Shown here in pieces: positions 13,536-25,144 of a DNA stretch of 64,000 nucleotides. The notes under the pieces are model-generated. The model was not told where the DNA came from and did not search any database. It saw nothing but the letters and a program-made list of their open reading frames with translations. The DNA comes from Telopea speciosissima (lineage: Eukaryota; Streptophyta; Magnoliopsida; Proteales; Proteaceae), in assembly GCF_018873765.1 (NCBI RefSeq), contig NC_057920.1:13715307-13779306 (forward strand). Reading direction: 5' to 3'. Both the position numbers and the translations under genes were made by a program. Each line of letters begins with the position of its first letter. Position 1 is the first letter of the stretch.

Positions 13536-15426
13536 ATGATTTCCAGTCCACCTATCCTACTTTTCTCTGAAAGAGGAATTTGCACTGGGCAATGGCGGCC
13601 ATTTATAAATCCTTTTTGAATTATCCTCTATCCTATAGTCATCCCCTCTCAACTTGACCAATGTCTTGCCCGGACTCGATCATAAATCATCAGGTTACTT
13701 TCTATTTTTATTTTTATTTTTATTTTTATTTTTTCTACTAAAGATCAACAAAAAAATATATTAAAAATTAAAGAGAGAAATGTATAGAATTAATGTCCAG
13801 GCATCGTTAGACGAAATACAATAATCAGTTCAATAAATGTTACTTCTGCACTTTTTGTTGAACCACGGAATAGTTATAGAATGCGCATATATGCTGTGGC
13901 TTCCGACTTCCTTACTTGGTATGACATGTTTTAAAATCATACGGGTTTTAGCGTAAAACTAACAATATTATATCATCTATGAGATCAAGTACATGACTCT
14001 TCATTAGTATCAAAGTAGGGATGAGTTTTCACGATGAGAAATATATTTGTAGTAGAAGCGTGGATGTAAAATCACGGAAAAACAAACCAAACTAACAAAA
14101 GTAATATCTCTATAACAATGAGAGATTCTCTAGGGTATACTATTCAGGAAAGAATAATATATAGAATCTCCATTTTTTCTTAAGGGAATGGTCATGATTT
14201 GGGGAACAAGAATCGGATTAGGTGAATCATTGGAATTGCATCGATATCTACCGAGCCTAATCTCAATTTCAGCCGATATATTCCTCCAATCCTCTTTTGA
14301 ATCAGCCATTATTCATGTTTGATCTTCATTTTTTGCCATAATTTTTTTTAATTCTTTAAAATAATAAAAAATCAATGAAACTTACCTCTTTTAACAAGAT
14401 TCCCAAATTTATTAAATCGAAGGGTAGCTCCTTTACCTGCCTTTAATAGTCTTTTCTTTTTTCTTTTTCTTTTCTGTAGAAGCCTTTAATAGTCTTTTCA
14501 GTTCTCATTGGAACTTTGATATAAGATTCAGTCCTTAATGATTTTTCTTATATGTTTGTATTTCTAAGGCCACAGCTTGTCTCTCATCTTTCTATTTGAT
14601 ATAATTATTGGTTATATTCATCTTAAAACATTCAAAAATTCACTTGGAGAAAAATCTTTATTTCTTTTTCCTGAATTCCAATTTCTAGGGTCCCAACGGC
14701 CGATTCTGGGCCAACTCCGACCGGTCCATAGAGACCAACCCCATGTTCGATTCTGGGTTTTTAATCCTTAGTTAAGCTTGGGCTTAGGATATACTGGGTT
14801 AGAAACTCAACCCATTGAAATCCATGATCTCACTTTCATTGATTTGCTTCCTTTATGTGCTCTTCGTATCCAGCAAGAAGTCTATAGCTTCATTATTTCT
14901 CAACTTTTCTAGAACATCTTCATCTCAACTAATTGAAATTATAATACACATTATCAAGTTCTTTGGTTGGTGACCTAACTTAACACCACAAGGTTGACAA
15001 ATGCCACGCCCATTATGGACATTTCGGGCCCAGCCCAAGTTGTACCACTATCTTGGGCTGCCAGTGGTTTGGGCCAGTGTCCTCTCTCTCTCTCTCTCTC
15101 TATGATCTGGATTCGGCCCGGAATAGTTCCAGACCGAGTTGCTGGCGAACATAAGCCCTTGTCCTTCACATTGCAACCGTAGCATTTAGTCATAAACCTT
15201 TGATCATGCTATTACACCACAAAGGCTACACCCCCATACAACCCTAAGTTGAAGGTAAGGCAGTTCTAATGCCCACTTGCCCTAGGGCTGCGACAACCCA
15301 CTGCACGGATGAGCCCACGTTATGATTTTGGCCGTCGCATTTAAAGTTGAAAATACCCAACCCTCCCTAAGTCTTGATTCTACGGCTCTCTTTTTTTTCA
15401 AGAAAAAATTGTGTGAAACTAAAAAA

Positions 15427-15599
15427 GGGAGAAAGAACGCTACTTAGTCCGCTGCCCCTGAGCCCAGATTCTTGACGGGCAAAATGACAGACCTCATGAA
15501 AAAACGGAATTTCCCAAGGCCACGATGATCAATTTACACACCCCCGTGTCTAGACAAGGGGCAACGCACCACACGCACCCACATAGCATTCTCTTTCCC
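15427..15599. mobile_element. MITE (GGGNAAAAGAACGCTA family), copy 1
   Basis: The terminal inverted repeats are GGGAGAAAGAACGCTA at the left and TAGCATTCTCTTTCCC at the right. The interior holds 'gcaacgcaccacacgcaccc' text. A-rich flanks (ACTAAAAAA / AAATAAAAA) could be a 9-bp imperfect target duplication. The same termini occur at 58144-58300 and 60420-60595. Confidence 0.6.
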
Positions 15600-15770
15600 A
15601 AATAAAAAATTTAAGTAAAATCCTATCATTAATAGTTGGTTGATTTGGTTTTGACTTTGTAGCTTCCTTGTTTTGATCAACGAATCTTCCATTCACCCAA
15701 AATAATATATAAAATCCTAATTTCATTCCCGATAAGAATTGGAGCTCTGCAAGAAAATTGGAAGTAGAGA

Positions 15771-17080
15771 GCATCCAGTCGTTGAGCTGTGCCACACACA
15801 TCTCTAGGCATGCAACAAGATGTATGCAACACAACCCAACCTTTAGATGCCCCCTGGGCACTCCTTGGACGCTGAGCTCCTTAGAGAGAAGTCGAATCCT
15901 TAAAGTACTAAGCTCCTCTCTAGGGAGCCCAACACGCCCAGGGAGCATCCAGCCGTTGGGCTATGCCGCATACATCTCTAGGTGTGCACCGAGATGTGTG
16001 CGACACAAGCCAACCCTTGGATGCCCCCAGGCACTGAGCCAAATCATTAAAATATTGAACTCCTCTCCAGGGAGCCCAGCACGCCCAGGAAGCATCTAGC
16101 CATTGGGCTATGCCACACACATCTCTAGGCATGCATCGAGATGTGTGCGACATAGCCCAACCCTTGGATGCCCCCTGGGCACTCCCTGGGCGCTGAGCTC
16201 CCTGGAGAGGAGCCGAATCCTTAAAGTATTGAGCTCCTCTCCAGGAAGCCCAGCACGCCCAGGGAGCATCCAGCCGTTGGGCTGTGCCGCACACATCTCT
16301 AGACGTGCATCGAGATGTGTGCGGCACTGTCCAACCCTTGGATGCCCTTGGGCACTCCCTGGGCGCTAAGTTCCCTGGAGAGGAGCCGAATCCTTAAAGT
16401 ATTGAGCTCCTCTCCAGGAAGCCCAGTACGCCCAGGGAGCATCCAACCTTTGGGCTGTGCCGCACACATCTCTAGACGTGCATCGAGATGTGTGTGGCAC
16501 AGTCCAACCCTTGGATGCCACCTGAACACTCCCTGAACGCTGAGCTCCCTGGAGAGGAGCCAAATCCTTAAAGTATTGAGCTCCTCTCCAGGGAGCCCAG
16601 CACTCCCAGGGAGCATCCAGCCGTTGGGCTGTGCTACACACATCTCTAGGTATGCACCAAGATGTGTGTAGCACAACCCAACCCTTGGATGCCCTCTGGA
16701 CACTCCTTGGGCGATGAGCTCCCTGAAGAAGAGCCGAATCCTTAAAGTATTGAGCTCCTCTTCAGGGAGCCCAGCACGCCCAGGGAGCATCCAGTCGTTG
16801 GGCTGTGCCGCACACATCTCTAGGCGTGCACTGAGATATGTGCGGCACAACCCAACCCTTGGATGCCCCCTGGGCACTCCCTGGGCGCTGAGCTCCCTGG
16901 AGAGGAGCCGAATCCTTAAGTATTGAGCTCCTCTCTAGGGAGCCCAGCACGCCCAGAGAGCATCCAGCCGTTGGACTGTGCCGCACACATCTTTAGGTGT
17001 GCACCGAGATGTGTGCAGCACAGCCCAACCCTTGGATGCCCCCTGGGTGCTGCGCTCCCTGGAGAGGAGCCGAATCCTGT
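15771..17080. repeat. Tandem array of eight units of about 174 bp, each unit two inverted repeats
   Basis: The anchor GCATCCAGCCGTTGGGCT (with variants) recurs at 15771, 15945, 16092, 16266, 16439, 16613, 16787 and 16960, giving periods of 174, 147, 174, 173, 174, 174 and 173. The second unit is 27 bp shorter. Each unit contains two dyads. One has arms GGGCTGTGCCGCACACATCTC and its complement around a loop of about 12 bp, extending outward imperfectly through GCATCC...GGATGC. The other has arms GAGCTCCCTGGAGAGGAGC and its near-complement around GAATCCTTAAAGTATT. Because the period is a multiple of three, long open frames appear on both strands; their reiterated peptides match no family I know. 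The array is GC-rich against AT-rich flanks. It looks like a locally amplified fold-back (MITE-like) unit or a young minisatellite. Confidence 0.9.
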
Positions 17081-17295
17081 TTTAAAGCTTCTACCTTCTC
17101 AAGCCTCAATGGAAGAATAAAGGTGGTGGTTGGCAAGATCTTGTCGCGGACACGCATTTTTTTCCGATAATCAAGACTAAACCACTTGTTAACACAAATA
17201 AGAACAAACAAGCATTCATCAGTTACTGATTAAATATGGCAATACATAATGTGAATCCTCTTCTAGTAATTATTTCTACATGAGAACGGAAGAAC

Positions 17296-20200
17296 TTAAT
17301 CAACCTCAACAGTCCATCCCATTTTGTCCTCAATCAGACCCCTCTGGATGTCAGTAAGGGTTGAGTACAATTTCCGAGCCACAGATCCATCTCCAGTTCT
17401 GTATTCAACCCTGCACCAATTTTGGTAGATACTCAAAATATGTGGACTTACACAGTACAAGGACTATTTTAGATACAGTAGAGAACTACTGTATATTTCA
17501 CAATTCTATCATGCAAAAGAATTAAAATTAGGATGGAATTATAGAATTTTACTAATGTTCTTGAAATAATTTTTCCATATTGTTTTACCTAAATGGCCAA
17601 ATTGAGAGGACTCAAGAAATAGTTCTATTACTAACTATCCAGTTAATGGTTGGGAAAATAGCATTCAAAATTTATTTAGTTGATCTTCAACATCTTTGAA
17701 ACCAGACATGATGGTATCAAAGAAAACTCTCTCTCTGTTTTACTTGATGCCTGACTTCAGAATTTTCAAAAACATTTAGTGAAGAGCAAAATTGTTGGCT
17801 AGAACTACCGAAAAAGGTATTCATCATTTGGTTTCTTTAAGTAATTCCCTTCAGTCATACAGTTGCAAGATAAGGCACAAGCAGTATTGTGGTTTACCTT
17901 TTACCCTGATATGTAACACTGCCTACAGGAGCCACAACAACTGCAGTTCCTGTGCAGAAAACTTCATCAGCTTCAAGCAAATCCTCCACTGGAATAGGGC
18001 GTTCCTCAACCTGATCAAGTTTGGGGAAATTATTTAATTGCCAACAACTTGCATCTCCAGTGGGAAGAAGAGAAACTTGAATACACACACACACACACAT
18101 GCACAATACCACACAACAGTCTAATCATCCACATTTGGTAATGATAAATTGATAATGCATAGTTTATGTTGGCAGCTGATACAGTTAAACTTGAAATGAT
18201 CTTTGTGAACAAAGAGGATAGGAAATTTATAATTTAAAAAAAAAAAGAGGAAAGAGCTTCAATTCAGTACAGAAGTTACAATCAACTCCTTCCAGAAATG
18301 TCTAGTCACCTCAGTATTCTAGCACCCAAAGTTCACGGACTCCTCAGTCCTCAACTGCTTTTTGAAACTCGTAGCCATGGACAACATTAACCAAGGGATT
18401 ATCCTTTAGCATATCACACTATCCACATAGCATCACTGCAGCAAAGCCCTTCTTAAGATATACCTCCAAGAGGAAATTGCAAGTAACTGTAAGGAAATCA
18501 GGTTCATCATGTAAATATCCATCTCAAAAGGACCGATCTGATGAGAGGAAGGTGTTCACAGGTATATAAGGAAAGGGATTTCTCACTCACACTTGATGTG
18601 GGATTAACACTCTCCCTCATATGTAGGTGGGTCGGAACCACCATACACATGGACGGAAACAGAAAGGGGAGGATGGAGTCAGACAGAACCAGAAGGGAGG
18701 CAGGACGTAACCTGCCTGATACCAATGAGCCAATGAACCAAAATATGGAATAACGATTTGGAGGGTGATCACCTTAAGATATTTAAGGGAGGGAAAGGCA
18801 CACTGTCCGTGTGCGGTAAACTAGCGGGTGACACCAACGGGGGCGGGGGAATGGGGCATCATACAGGAGGGATAGGAGGTTCATTTCAAAGGGGGGAAGA
18901 GAGAGAGAGAGAGAGACAGAGAAAGCGCGCACAAGTTTGCGAGTGTATAAATTGGTGTTTCACAGTTCACACCACTGCAGTGGCTTTCCCAGGATAACAC
19001 ATAGCTTCCAAAATGAATTCAACAGGAGAATTAAAGGAAATCAGGTTCATAAAAGAGTAAAAAAAATTGTATGAAAGAATGATCACCTGGTATCCATGAT
19101 CACTAGCAATGTTGATGATGCTTTTTCTCGTGATTCCAGGCAAAATAGTTCCACGGGTAGCAGGTGTTGAAACAGTGTTATCCTGCAATAAGTAGAAACA
19201 CAAACATCTGAAACATAAGCTGGATGCAAAAACCTCGCAATAAGAGGGACTTGAAGAAAGGTTGAAAGACGATGTTAAAACATAGAAGTGAACCATCTGC
19301 AAAATATAGGTGGAAAATCTGGGGCAAAGCCTTGGCTAGGCAAACAAAATCTCTTGTTTGCTCTCTAACTTCAGATCGTCCTTGTGTTTTGTGAGCTAAA
19401 CTCCAACTAATGACCTTATTTCCTCACAATTCCTATCTCCCATAAACAATGACCCATTATTACATTCCATAACCAACCATTTTTTTCTCTTCTATGATGT
19501 TAACTTCTTTCCTATCTTCAATTGGGAATTCATAATTCGCAATTCTTTTTATACTTTCCTGATTTGTTCTCTAAGCTTATATGATACAGGACAAGAATAA
19601 CAATTCAAATCCCCAGGGCCCTTTTAGATCCCATCAAGTTCCAATATGACATAAAGAAGAAATTTATAAATAAAGTGTTCCCATCATAACACATTGGGCA
19701 TGAACTGAACCCAGTCCAGTCTGGATTTGGTACGGGAATCTTCCACATAATAAAAAAGAGCGACCCAGTACATGAGGCTCATGCTATTGCAGGGTCTGGG
19801 AGGGGCAAATGTACGCAGCCTTACACCCTGCTTCGTAGGAGAGACTGTTTCCAAGGGAATCTTCCACATAATGCATAGATATTTAAAGTTTTAAAGAGAA
19901 ATGAGGCTCTCACGGAAAGATGACAAGTTTCATGATAATTTCAGTCGACGAACACCCATACTAAGATATTGGAACTTGAACTAAAATCACTAACTATTCA
20001 ACTAGTAATACCTTCACAATGAAAATATTACAAGAAGCGACCTCCTCCAGATACTTATTTGTCATGGAGTCTAGGAATAAAACATCAGAGAATCCCTTAC
20101 TCTTTGCTCGAGTTTGTGCTTTCAGAACCTACACAATTGAAAGAGGCACCGGGGGAAGACATGGCGATATAGACATTAGGATAACAGCACTGTGCAATGG

Positions 20201-23200
20201 AAAATGCGCCTTAACGCAGAAAGCTTCAATAGAATTCTGGATTGACAGAAACAAAACTGAGGTTACACAAGATAAAGTCATAAAGAAACATTCCCACAGA
20301 ATCCCTTGCTTTTTAGGTTTTTCTTTATTGAGGACAAAGAAAAATTGAAAACATTCACACAGGGCTGATCTACTACTCTACAAAAAAAAAATGCCAAAAA
20401 ATTATACACTTATAAAAGGAAATTTAGGGCAAAAAATAGGACTAAGTAGAAATTAAAACTTCTACACAGTATGTTTGGATGAGAGGATGAGGACACAGAG
20501 AAAACAAAAAAAGTTGCTTACCGGTGCATAGTTGGATATGGATTTTACACCGCCAGTTCCGCCAGGCATGGCACGATGACACTCATCTTCCACGAGCAAC
20601 TTGATGGGAGCCTTACCTTCCTATAAATGAAAGAATCAATATTGCCAAATTGAAGTTTTATTTTTTCAATGAAAAAATTTACCAAAATATGTAAATGGGA
20701 AATAAACAAAGAGAAGGAAAAGACAAACTACTTGGAAATAGTTGCCAACGGGTGAAGCAAATAGGATGAATGTACATTCAGGAGCTGGTGCCAAACCCAG
20801 CATAGCTCCACTTCCCATAAGTAAAGGCCGTAGATACAAAGACCCCTTCCCTGGAGGTGGAACCTGTTTCCAAAAATGCAAGTTAAAAACAGAAATGAGA
20901 ATAGAAATTCACATGGCAGTCATTGATGACAAAAAATCATTCCAGAAAAAGAAGTAACGGAAAACTCAAAAGATTCATCTTTTTGTTGCTTTTTCTTTAA
21001 TCGTTTTAAGGAAGAAGACTACCCAACGCTTGTTGGCCAGAACCGTTTGCTTCAAAGCATCAATAAATTGCTCAACAGAGGGCGACGGCATGCACATTCT
21101 CTCGGCACCCATCTTCATACGCATAGCATTCTGTTCCGGGCGAAAGAGAAGCACACGACCATCTTCTTTCCGGCAGGCTTTTAGACCTTCAAACAGTCCC
21201 TATTTAGATTTTCAAGAAATAAAGCCATCATCAACTGTTGTAACTTTCAAGGCTTGAAGTTAGTCATAATTAAGTGGGAAAGTAAATTATGTTGTTATCA
21301 CTCTACATTGTAAGGCTGTGTTTGGAAACCTACTCACAATTTGGTTTTCCACAGCCTTATCATCTCAAGATGAAATCATTGTGAAAGTGTTTAAAAAAAA
21401 TGAAAATCAGCTCAACTTGGGAAGTAAAATGATTTAAAGCGAACATGGGCAGGAGCGATTGATTACTACTCTTTGATGGGAATCCCAACTGACATCCTTA
21501 CCAACATAAACTTATACAAATGAGCTCCAAGTTCTTATCCAACAGTTCAAATCCTCAATAGAACAGACCCATGTCCCTTCAAAATCACTAACCTTCCGTG
21601 AAATCCTAAATTGAGTCATTCCCCTCTTTACATTACAGCACATCTGCAGAGGAGCCCATTCAAATTCCATGCAAAGTAAAACGGTATGAAGAAATGATTT
21701 TCATGCCATGTTGTTTCCAAACAAATCCCAAGTCTAATATAGAATAGAAACTTGTAGGAAGCTTAAAGTAACCTCCACATGAAACTGGAGTACATTAAGT
21801 AAACCCAGGTGTTCCATTTTATGCACAAATCCTGGCCTGAACTCCCACTTTTTTGGTGATCCTTGCTTGTCCAGTCAAAAAACCTGACTGTAACCAATAA
21901 TCCATGCCTGCAAAATCCAATAGTCTGAATCCCCAGCAGCATATGAAACCTTTCTTGTGATAAGACCTTCCCTGGAATTCAACCCCTCTTAACATGCTGC
22001 AAATGAATCTTGATATGGTTGCATATTTACTCAGTAGAGTCATAATTCTAAATATTACTTCTATTCAATCGGGAAATCTGATTGAAAAGGGGAAATTTTT
22101 CCCCTAAAGGAGGAGCTTTTGTAGATTGTAATAACTTGTATTTTGAATTGGACAATCAACAAGTACTAACCTGCCCATGATTTAAGATTCCGGATGCAGG
22201 GCTCAACTCGATCTTACCAAAGCGATTGAGTTCACCAGGTGAGAACTTCTCATTATCTGAACATTTCATTATGTACATATAATCGGTGGGCACAAGACCG
22301 AATCCAAGGTCATCCCAGTTCAAATCGGCATACTCATCATCTCCCCTACAACAATTTTCACCAAACAGTTAAGTTCCATAAATAAAATATTCTTTGGAAA
22401 GAATAGTGGATAAAATACTACAGTCAAATCCAATTCAGAGGACGAAGGGCTCAAAAAGACATCTGTAAGACTGGTGGAAACCCTTGTTCTTTACAGATTA
22501 TGCAAAGTTCCAGAGAGTCAGATGGCAAACAAATTTGATGCTAAATAAACCGCACACAACAAGCTACTGAGTCTGCTGCTCAAGCCCCCTATTAGTTTCT
22601 GCATATGGCCATTTAGATTTCAGGCTCACTTCTATATACCACATAGAGGGAAGGGAAGAAAGAAGGTATTAATGATTCCTCACACTTGAGAAGTACTATG
22701 TAATCTGAGGGGAACCAAAATCCTTATCAACCGGAAGAAGAGGAATTCATGTTTGATAAATGGTGGAAAGCAAGTAAAAAGCTAGTGCTGACCCCTTCAG
22801 GCAGGCTCTTGTATTTCAGAATAGGAACGAAATAACACAAGAGACACACAAAGAAAAATTATCGTAGGATCACATAGCATGAATCGACATTTTCCATATA
22901 GTCACCTGTAAGTAGCAGGTTCAGCCACTGCTTGCAAAGAAGATGCAGCCTGAGGTGTAAAGAACTGCAAGGATGCAAAAAATAAATCAATTCCTGCTCT
23001 TTTTTTCTTTTTCTTTTTTTTGATGAAAGTGTAATCACACAAACGATACACCAATCCCAAAAGCTGGTCAGTCAAGATCATATTCTTAAACTATATTCGT
23101 TCTCAAAAAATTGCTGAAAAGTTATCAGCACAAAAAGCATAATGATGTTGGTAGTAATAATTGAAACATATATTCAACAGGAGGAGCTTGAAATCCTTCT

Positions 23201-24287
23201 CTTCCTGTTATCAATAATTATACTGTGAACATTCATAAAATATTCATGCAAATTGAAAATCAAACTACTAAAAATATAGCAAATTTACAATATAATAATT
23301 TCATGAATCCATCCATCATCTCCCCTCTGATAGTTTGACTCAGATCAAACTGTTGCCTGAAAGACCAATTGCCTTGCCGGGAGTCTAAAACATGTTCTAA
23401 AGGGCGTTAAGATAAGGTTGAACCGGCCGCTGGGCCACTCATGACCAGCTCTATTTGAGGAGACCTGGAACAATCCATCAAATTATTCCAGAAATGGTGA
23501 AAACCCCATGAGTAAAATGCTGCTAGTGTCCTGCTTTTTTTTTTTTTTTTTTTTTTTGGTTGAAAGCAGAAAGCAGAGCCAAAAAGTTTAAGAATCGGAC
23601 ATCTTCTCTCCCTTCTCCTGAACTGTAACTTACATCATCAGAGATGTTAATCAAACCTAAACCTTAAATCGTCCCCTATTCCAAAAAGAAAAATTGATGG
23701 TAGCGTTATTTATTTTGCAGATCCAAGACCTTTAGACTCTCCAGGCGCTGTTTAAACTCTGGGAGGCCCAATGTAGAAACCAGTTTCCTAGTTCCATTTC
23801 AATGGAATCAGGAATTGGGAGTGTAATCAATCTGTTCATCATCTCTTAGCTTTTTACATAGGAAGCCTTGGCTTCGCTCCGCATGGATCAACTATCTACT
23901 AACAAGATTTGCAAGGAAAATAACCAGCAAAGAAAATGAGGAAATCAAATACAAAGATAGATAAGATAGCGAGGGAAAGAGGATCAATGGCGAAGAAGAG
24001 AAAAGCATGCTCTTTTAGGGTAGCGAATTCCACATGACCAAGCAACAGGAGCTAAAACTCCACCAAATCCATCACACTCCAGATTAAGTAAGAGTACAAA
24101 AAGATGAATGTTGGTAGGTGATAGCTCCTTTAAATCCAAAGAAACTAATTAAAATCAAATAAAAAATAAAATTAAAAACGAGTGAGGAAGTTGCAGGCCC
24201 CTGGAAGAGAAATCTAACCTTGGAAAACGAGTGACCATATCTTGAAAAGAGAACCAAACCGCGAAGGTTGATACTCCTCTGCAACAT
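17296..24287 (-). CDS. Branched-chain-amino-acid aminotransferase (BCAT), organellar type
   Basis: Ten exons: 24219-24287, 22906-22964, 22171-22345, 21023-21199, 20732-20863, 20522-20620, 20012-20128, 19087-19182, 17898-18010 and 17296-17410. All junctions are GT-AG and in frame, giving 383 residues. It is a PLP fold-type IV enzyme that reversibly transaminates Val, Leu and Ile with 2-oxoglutarate, at the last step of synthesis or the first of breakdown. Landmarks: [15 protein letters not shown] near residue 45; [50 protein letters not shown]; then [13 protein letters not shown], whose Lys (about residue 230) is the expected PLP lysine. [10 protein letters not shown] follows, and the [14 protein letters not shown] motif precedes the C-terminus GWTVEVD. 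The first about 40 residues ([20 protein letters not shown]) are basic and hydroxylated like a mitochondrial or plastid transit peptide; which organelle cannot be told. Start: first ATG of that peptide. Intron 1 is 1254 bp. Confidence 0.95.
18544..18960. other. Repeat-like insert in a BCAT intron
   Basis: Within the intron 18011-19086 this stretch differs from its AT-rich surroundings: G-rich text, a TATATAAGG box at about 18563, a GGCACACTGTCCGTGTGCGG dyad (18787-18806) and a (GA)n tract (18898-18916). The dyad resembles the CCCCACACTGTCTGTGTGGGG dyad at 50215-50235. It is probably a mobile-element fragment; the ends are not visible. Confidence 0.35.
19752..19854 (-). mobile_element. Au-type SINE, 5'-truncated, in a BCAT intron
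   Basis: On the minus strand the body reads GGAAACAGTCTCT ... AAGGCTGCGTACAT ... CCCTCCCAGACCCTGCA ... TACTGGGTCGC and ends in a T-rich tail. This is the text of the Au SINE family widespread in flowering plants. It is bracketed by an 18-bp perfect direct repeat, GGGAATCTTCCACATAAT (19734-19751 and 19855-19872), the target duplication of LINE-driven retroposition. The tRNA-like head with A and B boxes is missing, as in 5'-truncated copies. It lies in the intron between the exons at 20012-20128 and 19087-19182. Confidence 0.88.
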
Positions 24288-24753
24288 GATTGCTTCTCTT
24301 TCTCTTTAGAAAACTGTTCCAATTCCCACCAAAATTCAAAATTCCAAGAGTATGAGAGAAAGAAGAAAGAGAAGAAAGAGAAACAAAAAGACTAGTGTAG
24401 TAGACTCTACCTTGGAATCTCCACTCTCCAGTGAAGGAGATGATCAGAAAATCAAAATGAAGCCTCAAGCACGAAAAAGATGGTGGCAGTTAAACCTTTT
24501 ATTACTTTACAAATATTTTCAGTCTTGGAATCTTTCTTTCTTTCTCCCTCCACATTCGATGGATGATCTGCCAGATGGTGTCCTATCAATCCATGAAAGA
24601 GTGATAGGTAGACACCTGACAGTGAATGAATCAACTAACCAACTAAAATCTTACAAACTAGTTGCAGGCTTGCAGCACGCCTGGCTTTTTAACAGTGGCA
24701 GTGTAGCCACTTGGTGTGGAGTGAAGTGAAGTGAGAAGGTGGGACAATCTTGC

Positions 24754-24923
24754 GGACCCTGATCTTCTACGGCGCCACGGGCAGAGCGGCGCACATACAG
24801 GTCGCCATGCAATGACTGCCTTCCCCCTGTCCGAGCATCTTGCCCGAGCGGGGGTAAGACAGTCATTGCAGGGCGTCCTGTTTATGCGCCGCTCTGGGCA
24901 GGACACCGTAGATGATCTCGACC
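24754..24923. mobile_element. Palindromic MITE 'A', 10-bp target duplication
   Basis: The whole 170 bp folds back. Left arm GGACCCTGATCTTCTACGG ... CAATGACTGCCTT pairs with right arm AAGACAGTCATTG ... CCGTAGATGATCTCGACC. It is flanked by the identical decamer ACAATCTTGC (24744-24753 and 24924-24933). A 9-11 bp duplication points to Mutator-like transposition. The apex carries the CCTTNCCCC / GGGGGTAAG core shared with the elements at 24964, 25502 and 31079. It sits about 470 bp upstream of the BCAT start codon. Confidence 0.8.
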
Positions 24924-24963
24924 ACAATCTTGCTCATGAGAATCCATGTCCTCGGGATTTAGA

Positions 24964-25132
24964 TCCTGTACGGCGCAGTTGTCCGTCCTGCCTGTGTTAC
25001 ATAGACACAGGGTCGGAAGCAAAGATCGCCTTACCCCTTTCAGAATGCCTTGCCCGAGTGGGGGTAAGGTGGTCTTTACGCGCGACCCTGTATCTACGAA
25101 GCACCGACAAGACGGGCAGCCACGCGGTCGCA
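24964..25132. repeat. Palindromic element 'B' with the shared CCTTACCCC core
   Basis: Arms around GTCCGTCCTGCCTGTGTTAC ... GACACAGGGTCG pair with CGACCCTGTATCTACGAAGC ... GACGGGCAG. The apex is GATCGCCTTACCCC ... GGGGGTAAGGTGGTC. The arms have no resemblance to those of element A, while the apex does. No clear target duplication was found. Confidence 0.7.
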
Positions 25133-25144
25133 CCATAAATTAGG

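Larger units (their letters stand above)
8741..15426. other. Gene-free intergenic stretch with scattered repeat fragments
   Basis: No host gene is supported between the GT-rich segment and the MITE at 15427. Recognisable pieces are the LINE-like relic at 10070-10375, a probable LTR-derived patch at 12410-12660 (text of the type 'ttttacgtgattcagcccc', no ends visible) and a SINE-like remnant at 13428-13535. Microsatellites are (TTCC)n near 11065-11100, (TG)n at 11780-11800, poly-T at 13378-13399 and (CT)n at 15081-15101. A segment at about 9804-9900 resembles ones at 26671 and 27733 (GGATCGAGTTTTTCTTCA-type text), so it is a dispersed repeat. Confidence 0.4.

Noticed and set aside
15771-17080. 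CRISPR-like array or repeat-protein gene
   Set aside because: The units are contiguous with no unique spacers, this is plant nuclear DNA, and open frames on both strands follow from a period divisible by three.
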